From Ceratotherium simum simum (taxonomy: Eukaryota > Chordata > Mammalia > Perissodactyla > Rhinocerotidae): 64,000 bases of DNA. The notes beneath the pieces are model-generated. The model was not told the DNA's origin and searched no databases. It was given only the letters and a program-made list of their open reading frames with translations. Location of the stretch: NCBI RefSeq assembly GCF_000283155.1, contig NW_004454207.1, positions 543,197 to 607,196 of the forward strand. The letters are read 5' to 3'. Below, in pieces: positions 52,641 through 62,339 of the stretch (its first letter is position 1; every line of letters begins with the position of its first letter). A program made the translations under genes and the position numbers.

Positions 52641-52851
52641 CAGAGTATATGGTCAATTAGTCAATAAATGTTTATTGAATTGTTGCAACTAGTAATAAAA
52701 ATAATAATAATAATAATGTAAACACCTCCATTAGCAGAAGGTTCTCTTCTTTATAAATAATGAAATTTTGCTAATAGATTTATTATATTCTTCTCAACTG
52801 CAACACTGGAAGGTAGGAGCTATAAAATTTTGAGATAAAATGATTTCTAAC

Positions 52852-53081
52852 CGGTGTTGGCCCCATGGAGTAGGGGGTAAGTGCACGCGCTCCACTGCTA
52901 GCGGCCCGGGTTCAGATCCCTGGTGCACACTGACACACCGCTCATCAGGCCATGCTGTGGCAGCATCCCATATAAAGTAGAGGAAGATGGGCATGGGTAT
53001 TAGCCCAGGGCCAGTCTTCCTCAGCAAAAAGAGGAGGAGTGGCATGGATGTTAGCTCAGAGCTGATCTTCCTCACAAAAAA
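52852..53081 (+). mobile_element. ERE SINE
   Basis: GGTGTTGGCCCCATGGAG head, GGTTCAGATCC B box, paired CAGTCTTCCTCAGC/TGATCTTCCTCAC body. A 15-bp target duplication AAAATGATTTCTAAC is at 52837-52851 and 53082-53096. Confidence 0.95.
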
Positions 53082-53418
53082 AAAATGATTTCTAACTGAC
53101 AATTCTATACCAAGTCATACTATTCATCAAATGTCAGGATAGAATGCAATTATCTTCATAGAAAGACTCAAAATTTTTGCATCCCATGTACTCTTTCTTT
53201 GGAATCCACTCAAAGATGTGTTTTGGCAAAAGGAGGGAATTAAACCAGGAAGGATAAGCCAATGGGACTCAGAAAACAGAGAAACCAACATAAAGAGAAG
53301 TAAAGAAAGTCCAAGATGATAGATGCAGCAGTCTTAGAAAGGCCCCAGTCTAAATTGTAGCAGGAGAATGAAGGACTCCTGGAGGTAGATCTCTAGGGGT
53401 AAAAAATGATACTGATAG

Positions 53419-53663
53419 GGGCCGGCCCGGTGGCGCAAGCGGTTAAGTGCTTGTGCTCCATTGCCACGGCCCAGGGTTCGCCGGTTCAGATCCCGGGCGT
53501 GCACTGACGCACCACTTGTCAAGCCATGCTGTGGCGGCATCCCATATAAAGTAGAGGAAGATGGGCATGAATGTTAGCTCAGGGCCAGTCTTCCTCAGCA
53601 AAAAGAGGAGGACTGGCATCGGATGTTAGCTCAGGGCTGGTCTTCCTCACACACACACAAAAT
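53419..53663 (+). mobile_element. ERE SINE, young-looking copy
   Basis: Near-consensus head GGGGCCGGCCCGGTGGCGCA, B box GGTTCAGATCC, (CA)n-modified tail. The target duplication ATGATACTGATAG is perfect at 53406-53418 and 53664-53676. Confidence 0.96.
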
Positions 53664-53819
53664 ATGATACTGATAGATCACGTTTGAGGATGAACAGGTA
53701 CATATAAATATAAGCAAAAGGTGAGGCTATTATTAGCTCCAGGAAAAACAAAAGAACACACAAAAAAGGAAGCATAGTCATAGAACACTCCTTAAATTGG
53801 CAGTGATCTGTGATATAAA

Positions 53820-54163
53820 TACTGTGTCAGAGACTATTGGTAGCCATCCCAACATTTATCTTCCTCTTGTTTCTTTCCAACAGAACTTCAGTTTATTTGG
53901 AAGCAGAAGTGTGCCCAGCTGAAGAACATTTCCCAGTCTCCCTTGCAGGTATGGGTAGTCATGTGAAACTATTATGGCCTATGGAATTTTAATAGAAGAT
54001 GCTGTGTAGGGCTTCTGGGAAAGCTTCTTTGAAGGAGACACACACTGTTTGCCTTTTACCCTTCCTGGATTTCCCCACCAGGAATATGGTTGCAACGCCT
54101 GAGGGACTAGGACCATTCTCTAACCATGAGAAGGATGGAACACATGATAAAGCTGGATAACAG
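53820..54163. other. Repeat-like sequence before the gap
   Basis: AGTGTGCCCAGCTGAAGAAC and GGAAAGCTTCTTTGAAGGAG recall a mammalian-wide interspersed repeat, but I cannot name it. Runs into the gap. Confidence 0.3.
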
Positions 54164-54478
54164 NNNNNNNNNNNNNNNNNNNNNNNNNNNNNNNNNNNNN
54201 NNNNNNNNNNNNNNNNNNNNNNNNNNNNNNNNNNNNNNNNNNNNNNNNNNNNNNNNNNNNNNNNNNNNNNNNNNNNNNNNNNNNNNNNNNNNNNNNNNNN
54301 NNNNNNNNNNNNNNNNNNNNNNNNNNNNNNNNNNNNNNNNNNNNNNNNNNNNNNNNNNNNNNNNNNNNNNNNNNNNNNNNNNNNNNNNNNNNNNNNNNNN
54401 NNNNNNNNNNNNNNNNNNNNNNNNNNNNNNNNNNNNNNNNNNNNNNNNNNNNNNNNNNNNNNNNNNNNNNNNNNNNNN
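54164..54478. other. Assembly gap
   Basis: 315 N bases. The right flank is the middle of a minus-strand ERE, so the gap holds the rest of that SINE (about 150 bases plus tail) and some unique DNA. Confidence 0.99.
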
Positions 54479-54562
54479 GCGTCGGTGCGCGCCTGGGATC
54501 TGAACCTGGGCCGCCAGCAGCGGAGTGCGAGCACTTAACCACTACGCCACAGAGCCGGCCCC
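54479..54562 (-). mobile_element. ERE SINE, 5' part only (rest in gap)
   Basis: Read on the minus strand: GGGGCCGGCTCTGTGGCG head and GGTTCAGATCC box, then the gap. Inverted relative to the neighbours at 53419 and 54892. Confidence 0.9.
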
Positions 54563-54589
54563 TGTGAACACAATTCTTAACTGTCACAA

Positions 54590-54880
54590 TTATATTGGGA
54601 GGATGTGGGGTGGGGATGAGGAGGGTAGTGTAAGAGAGGTAATTCTTTTTTGATCATATGTAGGATGTTAATGTCTAAAATTCATAAAGCAAGAAGTAGT
54701 AGTAAAAGCATATTATGGGAGATATGTAAGTACATACCAGAGGAAATATTTACAAGTTGAAAGTGATTGCTCCTAGAATGGAGTGGGATGGGGCAGAGAT
54801 TGCTGTTTTTCATTACAAGTCTTTAATATATTTGTACTTTGAATATGTATTACTTTAATAAAAATTAAAATTAATTAAAA
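54590..54880 (+). repeat. Old L1 3' end-like sequence
   Basis: GATTGCTGTTTTTCATTACA, then TTACTTTAATAAAAATTAAA with an A-rich end, resembling an ancient L1 3' terminus. Moderately supported. Confidence 0.4.
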
Positions 54881-54891
54881 ATAAACAAAAA

Positions 54892-55085
54892 GGGCCAGCC
54901 CTGTGGCATAGCGGTTAAGTTCAGCACGCCCCACTTTGGTGGCCCGGGTTAGCGGGTTTGGATCCCAGGCATGCACCTACACCACTTGTCAGCCATGCTG
55001 TGGCGGTGTCCTGCACACAAAATAGAGGAAGATTGGCACAGATGTTAGCTCAGGGCTAATCTTCCTCAAGCAAAAAAATGAAAAT
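54892..55085 (+). mobile_element. ERE SINE, shorter older copy
   Basis: GGGCCAGCCCTGTGGCAT head and body to CTAATCTTCCTCAAGC. The flanking duplication AAAAATAAACAAAAAG is present at about 54877-54892 and 55087-55102, inserted in the A-rich end of the preceding element. Confidence 0.9.
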
Positions 55086-55102
55086 AAAAAATAAACAAAA
55101 AG

Positions 55103-57710
55103 ATACTCATTGGTTATTAAATCAATTTCTTGTCCTTAAATTCACTTCCTGTAAACTAGCAGTATTTTATGATTATCTGGCCCATAGTTGACCAAAGATT
55201 CAGGATAGAGCTTTAGAGAAGTTTACCTGTCTGGTGGTTCATTCTGATCCCCAAGTGCAATGTCACCATGTCATGCACATATGATCTGATTGGCATTTAC
55301 CCTTTTCCCCACTACAGATTTAATTTGCTCAAAGTTTATGGATAATTTGCCATGTTTAGTGAGAAATACGTATATTAGCCCTGATCCAAACTGTTTTAGG
55401 CATGCATTCTTTTAGGTCTCCAGGAATGAAGATTCTACAACCCAGATGCCTTAATAATTCATTAGAGTAATCAAAAACCCCATTTTCTTCTTATTCCTAA
55501 TTGGCATCATTCTTGATTTAAATGCATTTTTGTGTGTGGTTTTAAGTATGGCTAGGGATAGCTGGTTCCTTGTCTTCATTTATGACCATTTTACTTCTTA
55601 TCCTTATTCTTTTCTCTCTCTTATTTTTCTTATATATGAAAAGGATTAGTCTCTCAAACCTTTAATATTTTAACGCCCAAAGCTGATTTTTAAATTAGCC
55701 TTAGAGATTAAAGAAAATTGACCTTTGTGACTCAGATCTCAGTTTTTATATATTAGAAACAAGCAAATCAGGCTGGTTCATTGATAATCACATGGACAGA
55801 AGGAGGTGAATAGAAATTTTAATCAAAAGAAGCTTTAGACAGGATTTGAGCTCCTTGCTTGTAAAAAGACAACGCTTTATCTTTTAGATTGGCACTTCTC
55901 AAATGCACAGAAAGATTGCTGAAACGGTTGTATTTTTTTTCTGATTGGTGAAAACCCTCTCCCACTTCACACATAATATTTATACTTGGATTTAAGATGG
56001 TGGTAAATATAAAAACTACTTAAGAATCATGGTTTACACGTCTCTTTCCTTTGCTAGACACAGATCAGGGTCTTTTTTTACTCTCTCTTAATAGTCAAGG
56101 AAGCAATACTTGCCCTTATTTCCTTATAACTAGATGGCTCATCGTGAGCTTTTCCTCTGCTGGGAACCACTTATGAAAATTCACACATAGTGAGATAGGC
56201 TTTCCTATACTATTCCCCTGATATAAGATAAACATATTGAGTCATGGCAAGGAAAAAAATGCAAACGTTGAGTATCAGCGCCTTAGCTTTCTCCGTATTT
56301 ACTGAAGAGCTCTAAATGTCCGAGAAACTGCATTCCAATGAGCCTTCATTTTATTTCTCCTTTGATTTATTAATTTACAAAAGGAAGGGCTTATATTGCC
56401 TGTCTGCTTTATTTTATAAATAGTGCTGCTATTTAAATTATTTTAATGTGAGTCATTTAAATAACATCATACAATGAACAAGATAACTATACTCTTATTT
56501 GTAGCATTATCCATGTTGTATCAAAAAGGCCTTCTGATATTTCTCTTAAACTACATCTATTAGGGGAAAAGATAATTTTGTTATGATCATCTTTAGAAAT
56601 CAACCAATCGACAATACTTATCTTCAACTGGGCAAATTAATCTAACCAAATTAAAGGAACTCAAAACCCACTGATACACCACATACTAAGAGATCTAACT
56701 TAGTTAAACCTTAAATTAAAAAGTGGTTACCTGCATTAGAGAGGTGTGCTATTTAATACAGTAAAACCCACCAGGAGGTATTTGTGCTGAATGAAAAGGG
56801 AGGAAATGAAAGGACTCTTGTATCAGTCATGGACCAGTTATGCATCAGGCCCTCTTGAAGATGCGGCCAGTTTATGGTTTGTATACGGGAAGTTGGAACA
56901 CATCTCTCTCACTCCAAAACCTGTGCTCTTTCCAGCACACACTGATGCCACCCTAGTTCAGATGCAGTTCTCCTTTGGAAAGAGGCATCAAAACCCAGAA
57001 TGCCCATGACTCGCCACAACGCTCCCTCATCCCTTGTGCCTCGTACAGGGGTATTTGGGATTTACCACTTAGATTCTGATTTGGTTCTGAAATCCCCAAC
57101 CTCAACCCACCTCCCAAAGGATCTCACACTGCACCTTCAAGATAAGCCAGGAGTTTACCATTACATTTGAAAACAAACCAAAGCACTTTAATGATTTTTA
57201 TTTACCTTGAATAATTCTCCAAATTTGGGCTGTGTTCATGTGATCATTTGCAGGAAGGGAAAAAACCACACATATGCCTATTGATGGAGTATTCCTCATG
57301 GAAAAAGATGTCGCTGTTGTGCTATGTTGGGCAGGATGTGGATTTTAGGACTATTTCCCCAGGACTGTGAATGAGGTTTTCCTTCTCCATTCAGAATTTC
57401 CCAATGGCCTTCCCGATGGGATACATTTCTGTGATTCATTTCCACAGTTAGTAATGTAGCCTGTGGAGCGTTTTTTTCTTATTCAAAGCTAATTAGTGCA
57501 TCAGTGGTTTAGCCATTGATTTCATTAGCAACATACAGATTTTTATAGATGTCTATGAATTGATTTTCATTACTCCCAGAGCATTCAAAGATCTCAAGTA
57601 TAAAGACAAGTGCCTCCTATAAGAAAAAGAGGCTGCAGGCTCTCATGCCTTAACCTCATGCTAACAAAGATGCAATGGTATACCTTCCTGATACCCAAAT
57701 GGCCAAGCAC
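55103..57710. other. Unique intronic DNA resembling conserved non-coding sequence
   Basis: 2.6 kb with no recognisable transposon and no gene. Two stretches (about 56280-56500 and 57440-57600) have the AT-rich, homeobox-site-laden look of conserved elements. No alignment was possible. Confidence 0.4.
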
Positions 57711-57711
57711 T

Positions 57712-58640
57712 CATTCAACAAATATTTATTGAGTGCCTACTATGTGCCAGGCATTGTTCTAGGTGCTGGAGAGGCAGGCAGACAGGTACAAAGAGGCTGA
57801 GGGCTGCCCTCATGAGCATACCTTCTAGTGGAGGGAAATAGACAAACAAATCAACAAATAAATATAAGGTGGGTCTGATGGTGATAGGCATAAGGGGGGT
57901 AGGGAGTGCTGGTGGGTGAGGTAGGGAAGTTGATTTTTATAGGGTGATATTTCAGCAAAGTGAAGAAGCAAGACTTTCAGCTATGGTGCTGGATGGGGCA
58001 GAGTTATCCAGACAGAGGGAACAGTAATTGCAGAAGCTCTGAGGCCAGGGCAAACTCGATGCAAGGAGCGTGTGGTGGTTGGAGCAGAGTGAGTAAGGGC
58101 GACAGTAGGAGGAGCTGGGGTCTCAGGAATGAGAGTGAGTGTGTGTGTGTGTATGGGGGGGCAGTGTTTGCAGGTCATGTTGGATCTAGTAAATCACCAG
58201 AAGAGTTTTGGGTTTTCCTCAGAGTAAGATGGGATGACTTGGAGGCTTTGAAGCCAAGAAGTGACAACAGCCAACTGACTTTTTAGAATTCAGTGTGACT
58301 GCTGGGCAGAGAGCAGCCTGTTGGGCAGAAGGAAGGTTGCTGAGGAGGCTTTTTCATTCAACTGGGCCAACCAGGTAAGACATGGCTGTGGATCCAGGCA
58401 GGGGTGGCACTGGAGGTGGGGAGACTCGAGTAGATTCTGGATATATTGTGATGGTAGAGCCAATGTGATTTGCTGACAGAGTGAATGTGTCAACTAAAGA
58501 AAGGAGACTAGGATGACTTCCAAGGTCTTTGCTAGAACAGCTGGAAAAATGGAGTCACCAATTACTGAGATGGGGACAACTGCAGGGGGAGCTGTTGGGA
58601 GGAGGGGCCCCCTCCCTGCTTCAGTTTCCTGTGGGAGGGG
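57712..58640 (-). repeat. L2 LINE, long 3' fragment
   Basis: Opens with CATTCAACAAATATTTATTG and GTGCCAGGCATTGTTCTAGG (reverse L2 tail), continues with GGAACAGTAATTGCAGAAGC and TTCTGGATATATTGTGATGG. About 900 bp, with an embedded (TG)n at 58137-58152. Confidence 0.82.
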
Positions 58641-58754
58641 GAGTCTGGAGGCATTGTAAAATTGTCTAGAGAAAAAGAAGGTCCAAGCATATGTCAACCA
58701 AGCCAAAAAGTTTATACTGTGCATGGAGAAAAATTGCCTGTAACTACTTGATTT

Positions 58755-58920
58755 ATTATCCCAATCAATGCAGTATAGCATTATGGCTAGGAGCACCGAT
58801 TCCGGAAACAGTTTCAGTCCAAATATCGACTCTGTCTCTTAATAACTGTGTGTATTTGGCCCATCTGCTTATTCTCCCTCAAAATTATTATGATTTGAAT
58901 GAAGTGATTTGTTTAAAAGT
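58755..58920 (+). repeat. MIR SINE
   Basis: GCATTATGGCTAGGAGCACC followed by TTGGCCCATCTGCTTATTCT and TTTGAATGAAGTG in sense MIR order. Confidence 0.65.
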
Positions 58921-58934
58921 AATAATATTATTTA

Positions 58935-59115
58935 ATTTACTGATTACTAGATACCAGACACTTGTAAGCATGTATATTCTCCTTTACTCCTATGAGAATA
59001 GGTACTAACACTATTCCCATTTTCCAGAAGAGAAAACTGAGGCACAGAGAGGCAAAGTGACTTGCCAACGTCACAAAGCTAAGAGGTCGCAGATCCTGGT
59101 TTATGCACTTAGGCT
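58935..59115 (-). repeat. MIR SINE
   Basis: AGAAAACTGAGGCACAGAGA, then GGCAAAGTGACTTGCCAACG and TCACAAAGCTAAGAGG; reverse MIR core, well preserved. It forms an inverted pair with the MIR just upstream. Confidence 0.88.
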
Positions 59116-59930
59116 GCCTGGCCTCTGAAAACATGCTCATCTACAGAACGATGAGAACGCAGCACACAGTAAACGCTCAAAAATCGTAGCTTGTATTATG
59201 ATCAAGTAACTACTAAAACAATAAAAACGTCCAACAATTAGTTGTACGTTTGTGTAACTCCACTTGTAATCATCCCCTGACTCTGTTTCCAACCGTGCCT
59301 CAGTTTCCCCAGGTCTCTTTTGGGTACACAGCCTTGCGTGTACTTCCTCCTTGTGTGGAATGCACAGATATGGTGAAGACTTTGCTGAGAAAATCAGAAC
59401 AAAACATTCATCGTTTGCAAGTTCTCTTTAAAAATAAATGCCCAAGGCACAGGAATCCTTAAGAGTCATAAAACCCATCACAAGTGTGCAAATGTTGGTT
59501 TCTCACTGTCATTAATGACATTTAAGACTGTAAGCTATTTACGTGGCTTCCAGATATGGAACAGGAAACAATTGCTCAGATACACTGGCAAGTGGCTCCA
59601 GGGTAGGCAATGACATTTGGTGGCTCTCAAGGTTCATTTTCCATCCGAATCTTGGAGGTCTCGCCTCGGCCCCAGAATGCTTGCATACAGGCCATCCCGA
59701 GCCTCTGCACCTTATTTCTTCCCATTATAGTGACATCGTCTGGCCTAACGAGTTTCTAAAGCTAGTCTTCGTTTTATTTAAGGCATGTTCCCAGATGTGT
59801 TTTAAAATTAATCAGTGCTAGCAAAAAAAGATAACATGACCCCTTAAGCTTCTGGCAAATACATTCCATAACAAACATACTATTTTAACGCTCATGTATC
59901 TAAAAAAGTGTAAGTGGGCTATACCATCCC
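59116..59930. other. Intronic unique sequence
   Basis: No gene or repeat recognised. Confidence 0.4.
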
Positions 59931-59934
59931 TATT

Positions 59935-60003
59935 TCCTCTTGTGTCTCAGGCAAGTTGCTTAAACTCTCTGAGCTAGCTTCTTTATTTGTACAATGAAAG
60001 CAT
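59935..60003 (+). repeat. Short MIR fragment
   Basis: GTCTCAGGCAAGTTGCTTAA followed by ACTCTCTGAGC and TTTATTTGTACAATGAAAGC. Confidence 0.65.
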
Positions 60004-60009
60004 TAGTTG

Positions 60010-60172
60010 CCTTGTTTGCCCATTGAAATCACCTGAAGGAGATAGAGGTTGAAGATACTGGTAACTGGGTCCCACCCCCAGAGACTCTGATTTAATTGAT
60101 CTGGGCTGGGCCTTGGTGGGGAGATTTTTTTAAAGCTCCCCAGGAGTGAGCAGCTAAGGTTGAGAACCATAG
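60010..60172. mobile_element. MER5A-like hAT-Charlie element, diverged
   Basis: GAAATCACCTGAAGGAGATA, GGTCCCACCCCCAGAGACTC and end GGTTGAGAACCATAG. Confidence 0.65.
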
Positions 60173-60184
60173 ATGGGTCTAGAT

Positions 60185-60358
60185 CAGTGGTTCTCAAATT
60201 TGAGCAAGCATCAGAATCCCCTGGAGAGCTTGTTAAAGCACAATTCCCGGGCCCCACCCCAGAGTTTCCGATTCAGCAGGTCTGGGGTGGGGCCTGGAAA
60301 TTTGCATTTCTGACAAGTTCCCAGGTAGGGCTGATGCTGCTGGTTTGGGGACCACTTC
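60185..60358. mobile_element. MER5A-like hAT-Charlie element
   Basis: CAGTGGTTCTCAAATTTGAG start, AATCCCCTGGAGAGCTTGTT, GATTCAGCAGGTCTGGGGTG, then AGTTCCCAGGTAGGGCTGAT and end GGGGACCACTT. It is flanked by TCTAGAT repeats at 60178-60184 and 60359-60365, consistent with the 8-bp hAT duplication with one change. Confidence 0.88.
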
Positions 60359-60365
60359 TCTAGAT

Positions 60366-60575
60366 CAGGGGTCGACAAACTCCAGCCCTTGGGCCAAATC
60401 CCGCCCCCCCATCTGTTATTGTATGGTCCACCAGCTGAGAATGGTTTTTAACATTTTCAAATGGTTGAGAAAAAAATCAAAAGAATTCTATTTCACATTA
60501 TATGAAAATTATATGAAATTCAAATTTCAGTGCCCATAAATAAAGTTTTATTGGAATGCAGCCACACGGGTTCAG
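60366..60575. mobile_element. hAT-Charlie element, 3' half lost
   Basis: CAGGGGTCGACAAACTCC start, CCATAAATAAAGTTTTATTG core, related to 26608-26900. The part that should carry the second terminal repeat is missing. It starts immediately after the preceding element's target duplication. Confidence 0.8.
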
Positions 60576-60589
60576 CTGATCATTAAACC

Positions 60590-60669
60590 AAGCTTGGGGC
60601 CTTGTGTGACTGTATGCTTGCCTATGAAACTAGCCCTGACTGACACTGGCTAATACAAGCCCCAAGCTT
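60590..60669. other. Imperfect inverted repeat (15-16 bp arms, 49-nt loop)
   Basis: Left arm AAGCTTGGGGCCTTGT (60590-60605) pairs with right arm ACAAGCCCCAAGCTT (60655-60669), one bulged base. It lies between the broken hAT element and the solo LTR. Origin unknown. Confidence 0.75.
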
Positions 60670-60684
60670 CATGTGTTTACCTCC

Positions 60685-61223
60685 TGAAGGGGGATCAGAA
60701 TATGCCACTCCAAAGTATGCCACTTTGGCATCAGGATTATTTTGAGCTAAAGTCAACTGACGACCAATAGATGCTGGGAGAGTTCTCCTTCCCCTTATCT
60801 GCCTAAAATCAGGGCATAAATTTCCCTTTGAGAAAGCTGCCCCCCTCCCCCATCGTACCAGGGAGAGAAGAGTGATTCTTATCATCAAAGATGGGAAGTC
60901 AACACCAAGATGAGTTTGCATAAACAAACCTTACTAAAATAGCCCTTATCGTCTGTTAGTTCCTCCATATATCTCCTAGTTACTTCCCCACATTTTATCA
61001 TCCTGTGAAGCCCAAACCCTCTTTTCATTGTGAAAAGGGTATACAAGCCCTGGAGTCTAACCCCTTCTTTGAGTTTCACTCCTTTTCTGTGAACTCCCGT
61101 GCACGTAAATATTAATAAAAATTGTGTGCCTTTTATCCTGTTAATCTGGCTTTTGTTAGTTTAATTTGCAGGCCCCAGAGACTAAAGCTAAGAGAGTGGA
61201 GGGAATGTTTTTCCTTCCTGACA
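60685..61223 (+). mobile_element. Solo LTR of an endogenous retrovirus with promoter and poly(A) signals
   Basis: A 539-bp unit beginning TGAAGGGGGATCAGAATATG and ending TTCCTGACA, flanked by the 4-bp target duplication CTCC (60681-60684, 61224-61227). TATA-like GTATACAAG is at about 61039-61048 and AATAAA at 61114-61119, in the order expected for an LTR. Class I-like. No internal retroviral sequence remains. It is oriented antisense to MID1. Confidence 0.85.
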
Positions 61224-61227
61224 CTCC

Positions 61228-61834
61228 TTACCCAAGAGATTGGAGAAGTTGAGCTATTCAGGCTCCTCAGTTCTCAAGTACCCCTTTACCTTACCTCAAT
61301 TTGCCAACAGATATTATCAAAAGCCCCACTCCTGGTTTTTCTCTGCAGCCTATGTCACATAACGTGACCAATTGAAAGGTCACTCCATCAGACAGAGCCT
61401 CTTGGAAACAGGATGACCTAGGTAATCACTTCAAAACAGAAGGATTGTAGACTTGTCCATGATCCTGTGTCATTTCTGGTAACAAATACCCATGAAATGA
61501 CCACCAAAGATCCATTGCAGTAAAACCCGCAGGATAATACCCACTGTGTATGCTAAATCAAGGATCTAAGAAAATGGTAGGTATGCTGTGGGCAGGAAGA
61601 AGAGGAGGGCTGATATTTATTCTCACATATCTGAAATCCAAAGGTATTTCCTGGTATTTTAATAAAAGTCCCATACATAAGAACCTTTTGGTGATGAGGA
61701 AGGCATGAAAACACATTCTACTAGAAATAAGCACATAAGTTGTAAAACTTTCTTAAAACCCCCTTCTCCTGAATCATGCCCCTAATTGAATTTAAACCCA
61801 AGTAGTATCATCCATAGTTAACTAATATGGTTTT
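61228..61834. other. Intronic sequence
   Basis: No gene recognised. It begins with the flank interrupted by the LTR insertion. Confidence 0.4.
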
Positions 61835-61850
61835 ATTTCTCCGTTTCTTT

Positions 61851-62316
61851 TTTTTTTATTAATTTATTGATTTTGATTTAGTTCCTTAGAAATTGTGTAA
61901 AGCTGTACAGATTAACTCTTTTTTTTTTAAATTTTTTGTTTATTGCAGTAACATTGGTTTATAACATTGTAAAAATTTCAGGTGTACATCATTGTACTTC
62001 TATTTCTGCGTGGACTACATCATGTTCACCACCAAAATACTAATTACAACCCATCACCACACACATGTACCGAATTATCCCTTTCACCCTCCTCCCTCCC
62101 CCCTTCCCCTCTGGTAACCACCAATCCAATCTCTGTCCCTATGTGTTTGTTTATTGTTGTTATTATCTACTACTTAATGAAGGAAATCATACGGTATTTG
62201 ACCTTCTCCCTCTGACTTATTTCACTTTGCATTATACCCTCAATGTCCATCCATGTTGTCACAAATGGCTGGATTTCGTCGTTTCTTATGGCTGAGTAGT
62301 ATTCCATTGTGTATAT
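61851..62316 (-). mobile_element. 5'-truncated L1 (3' end)
   Basis: T-rich start (complement of the poly-A tail), GGTTTATAACATTGTAAAAA, CAGGTGTACATCATTGTACT, and GGCTGAGTAGTATTCCATTG at the truncated end, as in mammalian L1 read in reverse. A near-perfect target duplication ATTTCTCC(CT)GTTTCTTT is at 61835-61850 and about 62317-62334. Confidence 0.82.
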
Positions 62317-62339
62317 ATTTCTCCCTGTTTCTTTGAAAA

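Noticed and set aside
53419..53500. tRNA gene-like A and B boxes
   Set aside because: They belong to the tRNA-derived head of an ERE SINE and do not fold as a functional tRNA in context.
53989..54587. Open frames spanning the run of N
   Set aside because: Artefacts of translating undetermined bases; the sequenced ends are SINE and repeat-like DNA.
61285..61300. Minus-strand donor-like GAG|GTAAGG
   Set aside because: Isolated, no acceptor or promoter context. Such matches are expected by chance in 64 kb.
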